NCBI GenBank assembly: GCA_037389465.1
Contig: JAZARR010000171.1
Span: forward strand, 3,534,001 to 3,598,000
From: Baylisascaris procyonis
Taxonomy: Eukaryota; Nematoda; Chromadorea; Rhabditida; Ascarididae
Direction of reading: 5' to 3'
Length of the DNA: 64,000 nucleotides
How positions within the stretch are numbered: position 1 is the stretch's first letter; every line of letters starts with the position of its first letter. The notes under the pieces were generated by a model. The model saw nothing but the letters and a program-made list of their open reading frames with translations, did no database searches and was not told where the DNA came from. The position numbers were made by a program, and so were the translations under genes. This document shows, piece after piece, positions 27,480-41,510 of this stretch.

Positions 27480-28800
27480 GGATGAAAGTGGCTAAGTGCG
27501 AATATTTCAATTGTCGCTTATAGTTGTTATGATTGCCTCTTCAGTTGCCTCTTCAGTGCACTTGTTTCCAGCAATCTTTCTTAAAGCGGTGCTCTATCTC
27601 ATTGCAGGTCGGCTTGAATTTCTTTTACCAATTTGTGGCCTTCATTCTGTAATTTTTCTTAATCGTCAAACAGTATTCATTGCGGATGTTTTTGGTGACC
27701 ATTTAAACTTCCTCCTGCTGGCCTAGTCCATTCACTCCTTCGTTTCCTTCACTCCTCGAAGCAATTCGTTGGTTTTCCTCTCAATCAATTTAATCCTTGT
27801 TATGATCCAATCTATTCATGTTTCCTACGGCAAGCACATTTTCTAGATTGTTGCTTACATTTCTGAACTATAGAGAAATATTGGCGTCACGTTGTTATCG
27901 GAGAGTCTCCGTTTTATTCTCATCGGTATTTTTTCACGGTAGAAATCTTCATTTTTTGAGATTGCTTTCGAGTGTCTTTTCATCCTGCACCGAACATCAT
28001 CCCTAGTCCTTTGGCTTTACATATTTGCTGAGGTGGATTAATTCGTTTATTCCTTCACTGTGTTTGCTTCTGATGAGATTTGTCGACTTTAGCTCTTGGT
28101 TGCTCATCAGCCTCGTCCCAAAGGTGTTTATTCACCAGTATGTTATCGCGTTTTCTACCACAGGTTCGCTTATCATTTTCTTTAATTGGTTTAATTTAAT
28201 AGCTGTGGAGATATCAGGCCTATGTCATTTGCAAACCTCAAGTGCGAGTCTTTTCCGGTCGGCGTTCACACTGTTTTTTGCCAATCGAGGCTGTGGAACA
28301 TCATTTGCTGAGTGGGAAGACATCAGTGGGATAGGAGGGAAGAGGGCGAGAGACTTCATGTCGAACTCCTCTTCTGACCCGAGAACTGTAGGTATCGATT
28401 TGTGTTGGAATTCGAAGGTAAATGAAGGTTGTTTACTGAAGGACATAACGTTGCGCTTTCCACGATATGTCGCGCTAACGAGCAATATATTTGACGAAAT
28501 TGGAGGTTTTTTATAGTCTATAAACAAGAAATATGGAACCGATTTGTACTGTTTAGCTGTTTTTGACCAACACAGTAAACGTGTAAATTTTTTCGATCTA
28601 GAAACTTGCCCGTTCGACGTCATGCTTATGCTCAATTTGTTCCTCTAGTATTGTACGCAAAACTTCCTAGAAACACGTTGAGATAGTTAGTACAAGTAAT
28701 ATTGGGCTGTAGTTTTTGAAATGTTGGACAGCCTGGATAGCTTTTCTTCGGCAAAAGACCTGTTTTCATTATGTGAAGCCTCGAGGAATTCGTAGATGCT
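27480..28800 (-). pseudogene. Decayed RTE-like LINE reverse transcriptase
   Basis: Read on the minus strand in shifting frames, the segment gives the landmarks of an RTE-clade reverse transcriptase in the right order. First [13 protein letters not shown] (near 28,750), resembling the I-P-K-K-G block. Then FLFIDYKK (near 28,520), the first catalytic Asp region. Then RVRRGVRHEVS (near 28,370), resembling K-G-V-R-Q-G-D. Then LRFANDIGLIS (near 28,220), resembling L-R-F-A-D-D with the first catalytic Asp changed to Asn. Last IKRRLSDNNVTPIFLYSSEM (near 27,890), resembling the tail motif with T-x-L-P-A-L-x-Y-x-S-E. Many stops and frame changes separate them, so it is non-functional. Plus-strand open frames of up to 163 codons here are antisense shadows. 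Element ends are not resolved. Confidence 0.7.
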
Positions 28801-28852
28801 TCGATTATATTGTTGAACAAACTTTTCAACAACTCGACTGACATATACATAT

Positions 28853-30722
<1,870 letters not shown>

Positions 30723-30983
30723 ATATTTCTGGATTGATACTCTTTCAAATTTCAGAGAATATTAGAATATTTCTGGATCGATACTCTTTCAAATTTCAGA
30801 GAATATTAGAATATTTCTGGATTGATACTCTTTTAAATTTCAGAGAATATTAGAATATTTCTGGATTGATACTCTTTCAAATTTCAGAGAATATTAGAAT
30901 ATTTCTGGATTGATACTCTTTCAAATTTCAGAGAATATTAGAATATTTCTGGATTGATACTCTTTCAAATTTCAGAGAATATT
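30723..30983 (+). repeat. 44-bp minisatellite with repeated splice-acceptor-like motif
   Basis: About 5.9 tandem units of 44 bp begin at 30723, 30767, 30811, 30855, 30899 and 30943, almost identical. Each contains TTTCAAATTTCAG followed by AGAATATT, a textbook nematode 3' splice acceptor. The final acceptor (AG at 30974-30975) lies at the start of the open segment that encodes the first transmembrane helix of the adjacent receptor. The unit contains no ATG, so joining a leader at any copy would still place the first start codon at 31018. Confidence 0.95.
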
Positions 30984-31017
30984 TCGAAATCAAACAGAAA
31001 TTCCCTACTCGTTTCAT

Positions 31018-34000
31018 ATGGATGATTTGATTGTGGGTATTATTTATTCAACAGTTTCGACTGCTTTTTGCGTATTTCAGTTAATTATGTTACATGTGCG
31101 TTCAAATTCACAATTTCTCATAAGTTGATTCGAATTTTACTTTTTGAATAGGTAATTAGATTGTAATGAATTTTTCACTTGAATCGATTCTTTCTTAAAT
31201 TCTCAAATTCATCAAATGAACGAAATTTAATATCAGGTTATTGTTGAAATGGAAATTGTATCTTTAGAAATTCATTTTCTGTGAAAAGGCAGTCATTTTA
31301 TCACAAATCCTACCCTATGAAAATAAAACAACTAGAAGATTTTAATTGCTGCTTGGTTTTGTCAATGATTGTTATTTTTTCACGTGAATAACATTCAAAT
31401 ATTCTCCACAATAGGCCAAAAAGCAGTGAAAAAGAGATGAGGCAAATTGCCATAGGGCTGAATACTAAGTTTTAAATCAATAGTCTTAACTGATCTCGGA
31501 ATACTTTAAAGTATAATCCCAAAAACTACTCGACGGAAGTTATCAAGAAAGATTTTTCAATGCACTAAAGGATGTTGTTTGTGCAAAATGAAAGTTAAAT
31601 TTTTCAACGGAATCCGGTTGGAGAATATTAAAATTTCTTTAACAACCGAATCGTGAGGAAAGGAACGAACATTTTATAAAAATTTATCGTTCAATAGTAA
31701 CCAATGAATATTTATGAAAATTTCAGATATTTTTTTCTGATCGAGAGTTGCAGAAAGTGTCATCTTATTTGATAATGCTTCATCTTGGTCTCGCTGATCT
31801 AATTCAATTGATATTTCATGCTATAAGTGGAATATTTGTTATTTTGCAAACAACATTTCATCCATGGATAGAAAAAGTTTGTTGCAATCGATATTTTTTA
31901 AATATTTTATATCGAAAAATACGCAAATATTCTCCATACACAGATCATCTATTGCGTGAAGAAACAACAACAACAATTCTATCGTTACGTTACCGTGTTT
32001 TTGACAAGTTCTTAATCTACCTATGTATAGAAAATATTTGCTTTTTCTAGTTGCTATATTCTTATAACGGTTGAATTATGCGCATATTGATTTCCTTAAG
32101 CGATGAAAAGAACTGATGAATCTTGTCTCTTCTTAAGCGAGCCAATAAATCCAGTGACTTCTATCGCTATCTTAGGTCCTCACGATGTCGGGCTGATTTT
32201 TTTGCTTTTTAGCATGGAAGCCATCCACAAGTACATATAAATCTTCTATGAATATTTCAGAGAGTCATTTAAAATAAATATGATTAAGGTGCGCATCTGG
32301 CCCCTCCATCACGAAAACGAGAAAACAAGGTTGTCCCTTCCTGCCCTTCAGGCAGGCCCACGACCTCTTTCGCTCACGGCGGCCAGCCGCCTGCGTGAGT
32401 GATTGCCACCAGAGCAAGGAAAGGTTGGGAAGGGACGGAGAGGATAGTGGAACCGAGAAGAGAAAGCGGTGGGAGAGACACTTTATTAGTATCCATGTAG
32501 TTGAATAACTACATACAATAATTGCTTATCATAATCCATGAAATGGAATTTTTGAGGAATGTTAAAAGATCACTGTAACTTTCTTCGAATCATTTCAGAT
32601 TTGCGGTGCTTTCATCAACGCGGGTTGTATCGTTTATACACCACTAACGATGCTTTTAGCAATGAACAGATTTGTTGTCATTTGTTGCCCACGATCGATG
32701 CAATTCCTTTTCAGCATTAAGATGACGAAGGTTCGACACTAGAATGTATCTTTTAGGGAATTCAAGATTTTTTTTGAGAATCATCTGAAATAATCATTTT
32801 ATAGGAAGGCAAGACGTTTATGAACTTAGCAACAATTTTATTCATTTTAGGCATCAATTAAAAACTGATAAGCGTTGCAAATGCGAGAAAAAATTTAGAC
32901 AAAAAGACTCTTAAAACATCGACGCAAACATATGCAAACGTTCGTATCTATGAAGATCAATTCACGAAAAGAGTACCGCGCTTGAAAATGTGAGGATAGT
33001 GCTATAAAGACAAAAGAGGAAAAATTATTTTAATAAGTCAACGTCTTGTTGGTTTTTTTTTTCTATATTTTGGATGCCGATGATTTGAAATTTTTTTTAT
33101 TTGGCCTTTATTCATGAATTATTTGGTATACTTGCGATCCAGATGAATTTCTGACACATCCGCCACATTCAGGAACAAGCATATTGGCAGCAGAAATACT
33201 TAATTGTTTTATTAGATACCGCCTAGGTTCGTTTTGTCTTCACGACTTTCATCGTTCTCACTAAAACCTCCTTGCGGTCAGTTATCAGTCATTAACTTTA
33301 CTCCATCTAATCCACCCTTTTCTTAGATAAATTTTGACTAAATATTGTCATTATGCATTTGTTTTTGAGATATGGACGACGTTAATGTGGATATATGGAT
33401 GTTGTTTCTTCGCATCGTATATGTCACCAGTGGTGACCGTTTTCTTTGATCCAAGTGTCTATATGTGGGGACATATTGGTCCACAGACAAAATTGCTCCA
33501 CAATGCTGAATATTATGCTGCATTGGTTGAACTCTGTGTTACGGGCGTTCTATACACTGCAGTTGTTCTTAAGCTAACATTTCAGGTTTGTCAATTTTTG
33601 ATGAAATCGTTTAAGACATCCTAGCATCTCCGAGCAGATTAGGAAATCGCAAAGGAATACCATATCCATCTTAAGTAAGAAACCCTGCGTTATTGGTTTC
33701 CAAGCATCTCGGACGACGTGAGGGCTATATTCACAACAAAAACTAGTTAGAGAGATTTTATTGTTAGTTATGAAGTACCTTTTATGGTAAATTATTCAGC
33801 CATAAATGCGCAAGCAAACGAGATCTATAGATCTCTATTATCCTACATCTCAAATTTCCCTTCTCGTCGTCTCCCACAATGACTATATTCTTCGTGAAGT
33901 GTTTTGAATCCTCACTAACTGTCTTCCGTTCAGAATTGAACTTATTTCGAAAGTATTATGGATCTGGCATCAATAAGAATGTTGTACTTCATAAACTATA

Positions 34001-36022
34001 AAGGATATGCAAACAAAAACAGCTGCTTGTAAGGCGGCCAAATGCCTTCAACTCAAACCTAGTTGTCACTAATTTAATGTCAAGAAATCACACCATTTTG
34101 GGCGAAGGAAAGATTTATTCTTCAAAGGAAAGAAAAAACTTTCCTTCTCAAAATTGCATTGATTAGACGTTTCAATTTTATATATTGAGCTGCAAACGGG
34201 AGACAAACTACGCGTGTCCTATAAAAATACATGAATAGTGGTGTAAAATTTAAAAGAGCTGAACCAAAAAAAAACACTAAGCTTTTTTTCTGAATTCAGC
34301 GCCTGTCGTAATTGAAAACTTTAGCCTTCATACTGCAAAACTTTTTTTGTAAACGTTTCTTTTGCAAACTGTTCAAAAATGGTTTCAAATATTTCATACC
34401 TATCAATTTTGGAGATCTCGGAAATGTAGTTTATACGAGGTGTTATAAGAAGTTCAAGTGATTTTAGTGGAACGATTCTATAGAAATCATGAATCTTTGT
34501 TTGGATTTAAATTTCTTTTTATTTCAATCCAACGCTGCGCTTTAGACCAGTCGTAATCTCTCGATTACGGCTGATAAAAAAAGGGACAGTGAAACCGGTT
34601 CAACTCTTCGACCGTTCAATCAGAATCAGTTCATTGGGATTCAGAGGAGAGGAAGGAGATGCTTGGATCTTCTCAATAAACTTTAATATTTTCACAAAAT
34701 TTTATCACTCATGTATAACTTTTCGTTCTTCCTCTTGAATTTTCTAGGCATTTCGTAAGTTTGCATTTGCACGGCGCAGTTAAGCAGTATGGCATGCGCG
34801 CATACCCATCTACATAAATGCACATGTATATAAGTATAAATACAAATATAAATATAAATATTATAAAAGTATAAATACAAATACAAATATAAATATAAGT
34901 GACATAAATAACACAAACAAATATAAATGTATAGGCGTAAGTATAAACCAAATATCAGAAATATAATATAAGTAATATAAATATAAATGATCAGTAAATG
35001 TAAATATAAGTTATGCAAATATAAATGCAAATATGAATGTAAAAATATAAATATAAAGGTATATATTTAAAAAAAAATATATAAACATATCAGCAACAAA
35101 AGTTTCAGGCATATTATGTGTCGAAGCAGGTTGCTGCAGTTCAGCGATATGAAAGACGAGTTCTTATACAAGCAATGACCATATCATTTTTTATTGGTTT
35201 TGTTCTCTTCACTTGGTATAATTTCGATTCATTTGTTGCATCTACCAAATGGACATTTTTTATTATAAATATAATGTGGATAGTCAATTGTGGCATCAAT
35301 CCATTCCTCTATGTGATACTCATTAGGTAAATTTTTTTAGATTGCTTATCAACATCTATTAGGTATGTTCATCTATCTTCGTAAAGATATTTATTTATCT
35401 CTATCCATTGCGGATATAACGGAAGGAGCAACGGCCAGAATGAAGTCAACAGACATGTTGAAGGTTGAATTTGTGCAATGATTTTTGACTCATTGCTTTT
35501 TTGAATATATAGCTACTGTACCAGCGTTCTCTCATTAGAAGAAACACCTACTGCGCTGAATTAGCGAATGAATTTGTTGTTTAGCAACAAAAATGTCAGA
35601 GGTGTGAACATTTGTCGCTTCTGCCCTTTTCTGCTTGAGAGCAGAATCGTGTAGAAGTATAACTCTCCCGAAAAAAGTCCTGACAAGTGTAGTACTCGAA
35701 TATCTTTCATCAAGGCAAGTGTAGTACTCGAATATCTTTCATTAAGCCTACAGCGTATTCTCTTTTTTAATATTTTCGTTCTAAACGATTCGCTGAACCT
35801 AGATTATTTTATTCTTAGATGATTTTTTTTGTTTTCTCTGATAGCAACTATTCAGCTTGCACAATATTGTCATCTCCTCCGGAAAGTGCAAAACAATTTT
35901 CTAATTTCTTTTGCAGAACAATTCGCTACAAATGTTTGTTATTCTTCAACACACATTTCATGACTCACTTCGCTTCCTTCAGCAACGATTTATCTATAGT
36001 TTACGGTCGCTATGGGACATGA
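31018..36022 (+). CDS. Seven-transmembrane serpentine chemoreceptor, srt/srx-like, 6 exons
   Basis: A G-protein-coupled receptor of the nematode serpentine type, probably a sensory-neuron chemoreceptor. Exons: (30976)31018-31095, 31727-31876, 32599-32730, 33370-33585, 35109-35326 and 35917-36022 (stop TGA). The phases agree at all five junctions and give about 299 residues from the ATG at 31018. In order: TM1 (IVGIIYSTVSTAFCVFQLIM), TM2 (LHLGLADLIQLI), TM3 ending in the family-typical MNRFVVICC, TM4 (WIYGCCFFASYMSP), TM5 (ELCVTGVLYTAVVL), TM6 after YERRVLIQ, and TM7 (NCGINPFLYVILI) then RTIR. The N-R-F after TM3, the E-x-x-x-L-I-Q before TM6 and the terminal I-R are typical of srt/srx receptors. 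Upstream of the ATG the frame stays open to the last TTTCAG at 30975 and includes an N-Q-T glycosylation site, so an earlier 5' exon is possible. Exon 4 uses a weak acceptor (TTTTTGAG); the better one at 33326 would hit an immediate stop. The ligand cannot be deduced. Confidence 0.85.
32290..32480 (+). other. GC-rich hairpin-forming block inside a receptor intron
   Basis: A sharply GC-richer block in receptor intron 2. At 32373-32399, CTCACG and GCGGC pair with GCCGC and CGTGAG around a two-base centre, with a three-base bulge. Just before it, CTGCC and GGCAG form a second short hairpin near 32340-32356. A purine-rich tail (32,420-32,475) follows. The contrast with the flanking AT-rich intron suggests a mobile-element remnant or a structured RNA. 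No coding frame fits. Confidence 0.5.
34827..35060. repeat. Degenerate ATAAAT hexamer repeat
   Basis: About 230 bp of diverged AAATAT/AAATAC/AAATGT hexamers at the 3' end of receptor intron 4, immediately upstream of the exon 5 acceptor. It produces spurious minus-strand frames rich in Ile and Tyr. Confidence 0.9.
35684..35747 (+). repeat. 32-bp tandem duplication in receptor intron 5
   Basis: Two near-identical 32-bp copies starting CAAGTGTAGTACTCGAATAT, with one difference in the tail. Confidence 0.9.
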
Positions 36023-36098
36023 TGAAACTCCGGAGCAGCAGGCCTCTTCAAAAATAGCTGGTCCCTAGCAACGTATAATATGGTTTTTTTTAAACCCT

Positions 36099-36104
36099 AA
36101 TAAA
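36099..36104 (+). terminator. Candidate polyadenylation signal of the serpentine receptor
   Basis: AATAAA 77 bp after the stop codon of the last receptor exon. Canonical hexamer at a normal distance, though the hexamer is frequent in AT-rich DNA. Confidence 0.45.
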
Positions 36105-37039
36105 TAGTAAGCTTATCTCATCTCAAAGTTATGTATAGACCACATTTGCAATGTAATTCCCATTTCAACTTTGATATCTCAAACTATTAGTCAGAGGCTT
36201 GATTCAAAATTTTTTCATTAAGTCCTTTCCATGGAAAGAAGGAAAGGGAAAGGTAAAATGCTCCGAATTGAAACTGCATTGCACATGAAAATTTCTCTTC
36301 ATGCGTTTTCACCTTGAGGACTGTTCTTGGAGCTCGTCGGGCTCAGTTTTCGTCTTTTCAAATTCAGTCCTACGTCTGGTTGGTTTTCTTTGGCGTCTGA
36401 AGAAATTTTTCTGAAATTCTATAAACTCATCAAGAATTTTTGAGGGATTTTAAAAATTCCCCGGGAAATGTCTTTTCCAAAATTGTTGTACAGAAACATT
36501 TTATTGTGGGCAACGAATATTGAAACTCTAGATATTTAAAAAAGTAATCTTGTGTAAATAATATTTTCCAAGTTCTTGACCTCGATGTATATATCTTATT
36601 CATGTGAATAGGCGATCGTTAAAATTTCAATGATTTTCCAAGGAATGCGGTTATCACTTTTCTCGATTACAAATGGAAGTTTATTAGCCTTCATCCATCT
36701 CCTTTGCTTTTTCTGTATGTAAAACGATAGCAATTTCAATCATAGTTTTAAGGTGGGCGGATACCCAACGTTGCATTAGCAATTAAAAAAAAAATCTAAT
36801 TGAAACATATCTTTGTCATTTGCATAATTTTGTTCCTTGCAATCAGCAAATATCGCTAAGGCTTGATTGAATCTTTTAGCCTTTGTGTCAAACTTCAGTT
36901 CACGTAGCAGAGTTTTTTAAAAGTGTCAATATCTATTTAACTCGATCTGTACATCAGTTACAAGATTTGAAAGCGCCACCTTTCCTACATTCCATTCAAT
37001 AGTATTTTTTCGTATGCCTTTTTGGATCTTTTTTCGCAG

Positions 37040-37830
37040 TATTTCCCTTACAAATGGAAGGTAAGTTTACGGAAAGAGATGTTCTCAACTAGTCCATCCA
37101 TACACCTCTATGGGGATGGAATATGTTACCTGAGGAAATAGTACAGGTAGAAAATCTCATAATATTTGCTCGTTGATTAAATTCCTATGGTTTGGACCAA
37201 TATCGCTTCTCTGAGAAATGTCAAACTCCTATTGCTCAGTTGTTTTCTATAAATATTAGTTCCGCTGTTATCTCGTTGATCCTTATATTTCGTCTTCCTA
37301 TGTGCTTATATTGTATATATTTCACTTTTTTGATTCCTGTTATTTCACCGTCCTATTTTGTCATTCTGTAGCTGTTCGTTACTTTATTTATTGAAATAAA
37401 GATCTCTTCTTTTTTCTTCTTTTTCTGAATAATTATTAAGGAAGTCTTCAAGATGACTTACATCACAAAGCGTTGTGTTGCGGCTTCAATCGAATGCCAT
37501 TCTCTTCCTATTCCTGGCCCAGTTCATCAGGGCAAAAATGACGTCATGTCCGGATGTGAGATAATAGGTGAATGGTCCGGAAACGATTCAAGATAGATGC
37601 GCTTCTCCTTCAAATAGCTTAATATTTCATTCCATCACTGAGTCATATGTTCCCTTTTTTTTTTTGCAGAGATCTTGCTGTCTACAAGTGCAAAACACAA
37701 GAGTGCAATCTTGCAAGATGATCCCATTGAAGAAAGAAGTCGGCTAATAGCTCAACATTCGTTCAACACACCATGTCGACAATCTATCGTCGGAAATATA
37801 GAGACCATCGTGATTTTTGATGTTTTGTGA
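37040..37830 (+). CDS. Unidentified gene, 2-3 phase-matched 3' exons
   Basis: I do not recognise this product. The last exon, 37670-37830, follows a strong acceptor (T-rich tract then TTGCAG) and ends in TGA; it encodes 53 residues beginning with a split Glu and ILLSTSAKHKSAILQDDP. The exon before it, 37441-37567, ends at ATAATAG with a GT donor in matching phase 1 and encodes about 42 residues including MTYITKRCVAASIECHS. A possible 21-bp microexon at 37040-37060 has good signals on both sides (TTTTCGCAG and GTAAGT) and keeps the frame as YFPYKWK. The joined reading is polar and basic near its start, like a receptor cytoplasmic tail. It could be an alternative 3' end of the receptor gene 1 kb upstream, but the phase of receptor exon 5 does not fit it directly. 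Upstream exons were not found, and the acceptor at 37440 is weak. Confidence 0.4.
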
Positions 37831-38027
37831 GGGAGAAATTAAACTACATAAACATTTGCCAATCACATTTGAACTTTACAAGACTTATCAATACGTCGAT
37901 GTTAAAGATAGCTTTTTCCATTGAAAGCAGACATGTTCCCATCTATCCGAAGCATATATTCGCGTTGAGAGTTTATATGTATGACATAACATTTCTCACA
38001 AGAAACATCTAACTGTCAGGCATTTGC

Positions 38028-38720
38028 TCATGTGGAAAACATTTTGAGATCGTTAGTCAATTGGTAAAAATCGATGACTGGATTGACAAGAGGCCGGTGC
38101 ATTTTGATGTCATCTGCAAAAAACCTGCAGACGCTTGACAACTTATCGAACGCATTATTAACATATATGATGTTGAACAGCTGCCTCAAAATACTTCCTA
38201 GAGGAGCGCCGCTTGAAATAGAACGGCTCTGCATTAATGATTCAATAATCCTAACTTTGAAGTTCCTCTCAGAAGAAAATGACGCTATCTGTTTGAGCAA
38301 AGTAAATCTATCGCGTATCCGTGCAGCTTATGGAAAAGCTTATTATGACAGACCACGTCAAAAGCCTTCAAATAATCAATGTAAACAACATCCATTTGAG
38401 CATTTGTTCAGTGCACTGATCCATTCGCTAACGCAGAACCGCCAGGGAGAAATCCATATTGGGCGGGATTAATAAGACCATTTAATAAGAAGTGACTCAG
38501 AACAGACTGCTTCACTATAATTTTCAATACCTTGCAAACAGACGAAGAATAGACTGCAATTACTACCGGAAGATGAAGGATTCTTTTTCAGTAAAAGGCT
38601 GGTCATGACGGTTTCCCAAAATGACGATGGAGCACGGTATGAGATTTCTTAATAGCAGAGTTCTCAGAAGAATTTGGGCAAGCCTGCCTTATTTTAGCGT
38701 TTGGCTCTATTCGGAAGTCA
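38028..38720 (-). pseudogene. CR1/jockey-type non-LTR reverse transcriptase pseudogene
   Basis: On the minus strand, successive blocks match a LINE reverse transcriptase in the correct order. INPAQYGFLPGGSA (near 38,460) resembles the Q-F-G-F-R-x-G-x-S block. DVVYIDYLKAFDVVCHNKLF (near 38,380) contains the first catalytic Asp region and A-F-D. ISSGAPLGSILRQLFNIIYV (near 38,200) resembles S-G-V-P-Q-G-S-x-L-G-P-L-L-F. FADDIKMHRPL (near 38,110) retains the catalytic A-D-D. Stops and at least two frame changes interrupt it, and only about the middle third of a full element is present. Upstream sequence to about 38,700 is probably the N-terminal side, in worse condition. ORFs on the opposite strand here are shadows. 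Confidence 0.85.
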
Positions 38721-41460
38721 CCATCTGACGACTGAGCCCTGATCCACCTCCCAGAGTTTCTTGCACTTCGAGTTTCCTGAAGGTCTTTGCGGTGGAGTCT
38801 GCATATGCGGAATAACTTTCAAATCACGAGTCACAGTGAAGTGAACACCGTGCTGTGTTGACTTTTGAGGGCTAATTCATCGCGAAGAGATTTCGGGTGC
38901 GGCGGACGTACATATACTCTGCCATATTGCGACAACTATTATTGCATTATACATATTATTGCCAAACACGATTTTAATCAGTCTCTATCGCTCCTCATTG
39001 TGCAGCTCATTCTGAACACTAAGAGAAGCCATACCATCGACATAGAAACATTTCAAAAGCTGGTTTACAGCATTACAATAGGCTTGATTGCGTTCCTGAG
39101 AATGTGCACTAGAACACTCCTGACAGCCGAGAATAACTACCCACCGCCAGCGCTTTTCTCCCTCTTGAATCGTGATTATCGCTTCTGCAATGAGTACTGG
39201 TTGTGCGGTGTGACTTGAATTCTCCGGTGTGCCATTGTACTGTTCTTTCAAAACGCTCAGAAGATGGTCGAAGCAGCCGCTTAATCATAGGTTCGAACGT
39301 CAACAGGAGTAATTTGCAGAGTTCATCAAAACGGCGCTTCATTTATTGTCATTAACCATTCTGTATGTGGGGACGGCTGCGTTTTGGTGGTCATCATTGT
39401 TGAATGGAATAATGCAAACCGGCAATTCATAAAAACGTAAAGAGCGATGTGAATTCCGGTTTTTCATAGTGGCCGTATGCAGCAAACGTCTTTTGCTGCC
39501 AATGAAAGGTCTCATAAGCGTCCTCTTTTATATCGCATTAATCGCCCCTTTTTGGTGAAATTTCAAATGCTTCTGTTCATGACTGAATTTCATTTGATTT
39601 TCCACAATGCTTATGCACAATGAAAATCGTTTTCCGCTTTATGGAAGAACAGAGAATTTCATTTGGCTTAGTGGTAAAATGCTTTTTAAAAAGCTTATCA
39701 ACCGTTAAATTTCTCACTATTGTTCTCAGAAAGAGATCGAAAATTTTTAACTCTGCTGATGCTCTCTTTGTATCCCTAACCTTCAGGATGGTCAAAGATA
39801 CGAATTTTTATGCGCTTTTGCATATTTTCCTTACAGAATTGGAACTATGATGATGCCGTATTCGCATGAATATATATAGATCTGTGTATGTGTGTGTGTG
39901 TCACCTATATGGAATATGTTGAAGGCATTTCTAGAACGTTTGATGACATTTGAACGTGCGGAAAAGTTTTTATGCGTTTTGCAATTTATCAGTTGTATTT
40001 CAAGCCGACTGTGCTGAAACGAGTAGTGAAACGAGCCAAGGGAGCTACCGCGATATGCATTTTGGCATCTCGTTAATCTAATCAATCATTTCCGTAGGCT
40101 ACCAATAAAAACTAAAGTTTCAAGAAATCTACAAGTTGTTTACAATAAATGTCTACAAAAAAAATTAAGTTTATTTGGCAGCCTCGACAAGTTCTACGCA
40201 AAACATTGTCTTTCTACAATTTGCCGCCCAACTGGTGCAAAATGAGGGCAAGTTTATACGAGGTGAGGCCGGCGATCTTTGTTATACCAGAAAAATTCTG
40301 TGACCTTGATTCCGAGTTGAGACTACCAGAAAGACTAATGTACACACACAGATGCGCGCAAATGTTATATTGCAATAATGCACTTTGCGTATCAAAAAAT
40401 TTTTCTTGAAGACCTGTGCAAAGGATAAGGCCAGTCGAATATGAAGCAATCATTCAATTCCACTCAAATATGAAGCCATCGTTCTATTCGTCTCACTACC
40501 TTCATTGCTTGATTTGATTAGCTAAATGCTAAAGCGTTTATTGTGCAACCTTCTTTGGTCAGCTGCTCCACTTTCTCACTAATTTCGTAAATTAATCAAT
40601 ATATGGAAAGATCTACAAAAATTTATCACTCCACGTTAATTTGACAGTTTTATTGCATTGCTACCATTTCCCATAGATGGAAATACTCAAAATTTGTTGA
40701 GAATTTCCTTGTGATAAATGCGAATATCTTACGTTTATTAATGCACCCCATTTTATTTTTATGTTTGTACCGTTGTCATTCTTTGTGTTTCGGATATGTG
40801 TATATGAGAATTTCTGTTATCTATGCGTCTCTCTCTCTCATATATCATATTTAGTCTCCATAACAATTGTTGCTGAAAAAGTGTTGATGATTCGCAAAAC
40901 CAGATCTTCTATAATTTTTTTTTTTGATTGCGACAGGCGGTATTGTTACGCTAAACTGGTTCCATTGAAGCTTCAACCTTGAAGCAGTGAAACCTGAAGT
41001 TCCATTCCCTTCCCCTTCTCAATCTTCTATCCAGACTATTTATTTAATGGTCCCACTATGGCCGACTGCAAAAGTTTCCCCAACGATGTTAGACGGTGTT
41101 AGAAGACTAGTTTACTATGTGGAGATGTGTGAAAAATTACTTTCGAAGGTATTTAGGCACCCTGTGAAATAAGTACTTTTCACTTTTTTATCAGATAGTT
41201 GTTTGGGGATGCTGCGGTCCAACGGAACAAAGTTCAACGAAAACTGCTATTTTTCGTTCATATTTCATTCACTTCGATCGCTGGCACAAGTCTTCTGCAA
41301 AAAAAAAAAAAAAAAAAAAAAATTCACTTTTTGTGATCTCTGTAAATATTCATAATTTCTTTTGCGGACGACGAATTAGTACGAAATATAGTATTCGAGG
41401 TCGAAATACTCATTAAAACCAGTTATTCAGCGTTATTACTTCTCGAGTTGCAACTATAGT

Positions 41461-41510
41461 AGGAGTGGGGGGCGGGGGGGGGGAGGGAGGGGGGAATGGG
41501 AAGGGGTGAA
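41461..41510 (+). other. G-rich tract with G-quadruplex potential
   Basis: More than four runs of at least four G within 50 bp (GGGGGG, nine G, GGGAGG, GGGGGG, GGGG). The plus strand could fold as a quadruplex. Confidence 0.6.

Noticed and set aside
28025..28516. 163-codon plus-strand open frame
   Set aside because: It is antisense to the decayed RTE reverse transcriptase, whose motifs appear in order on the minus strand; composition is that of a shadow frame.
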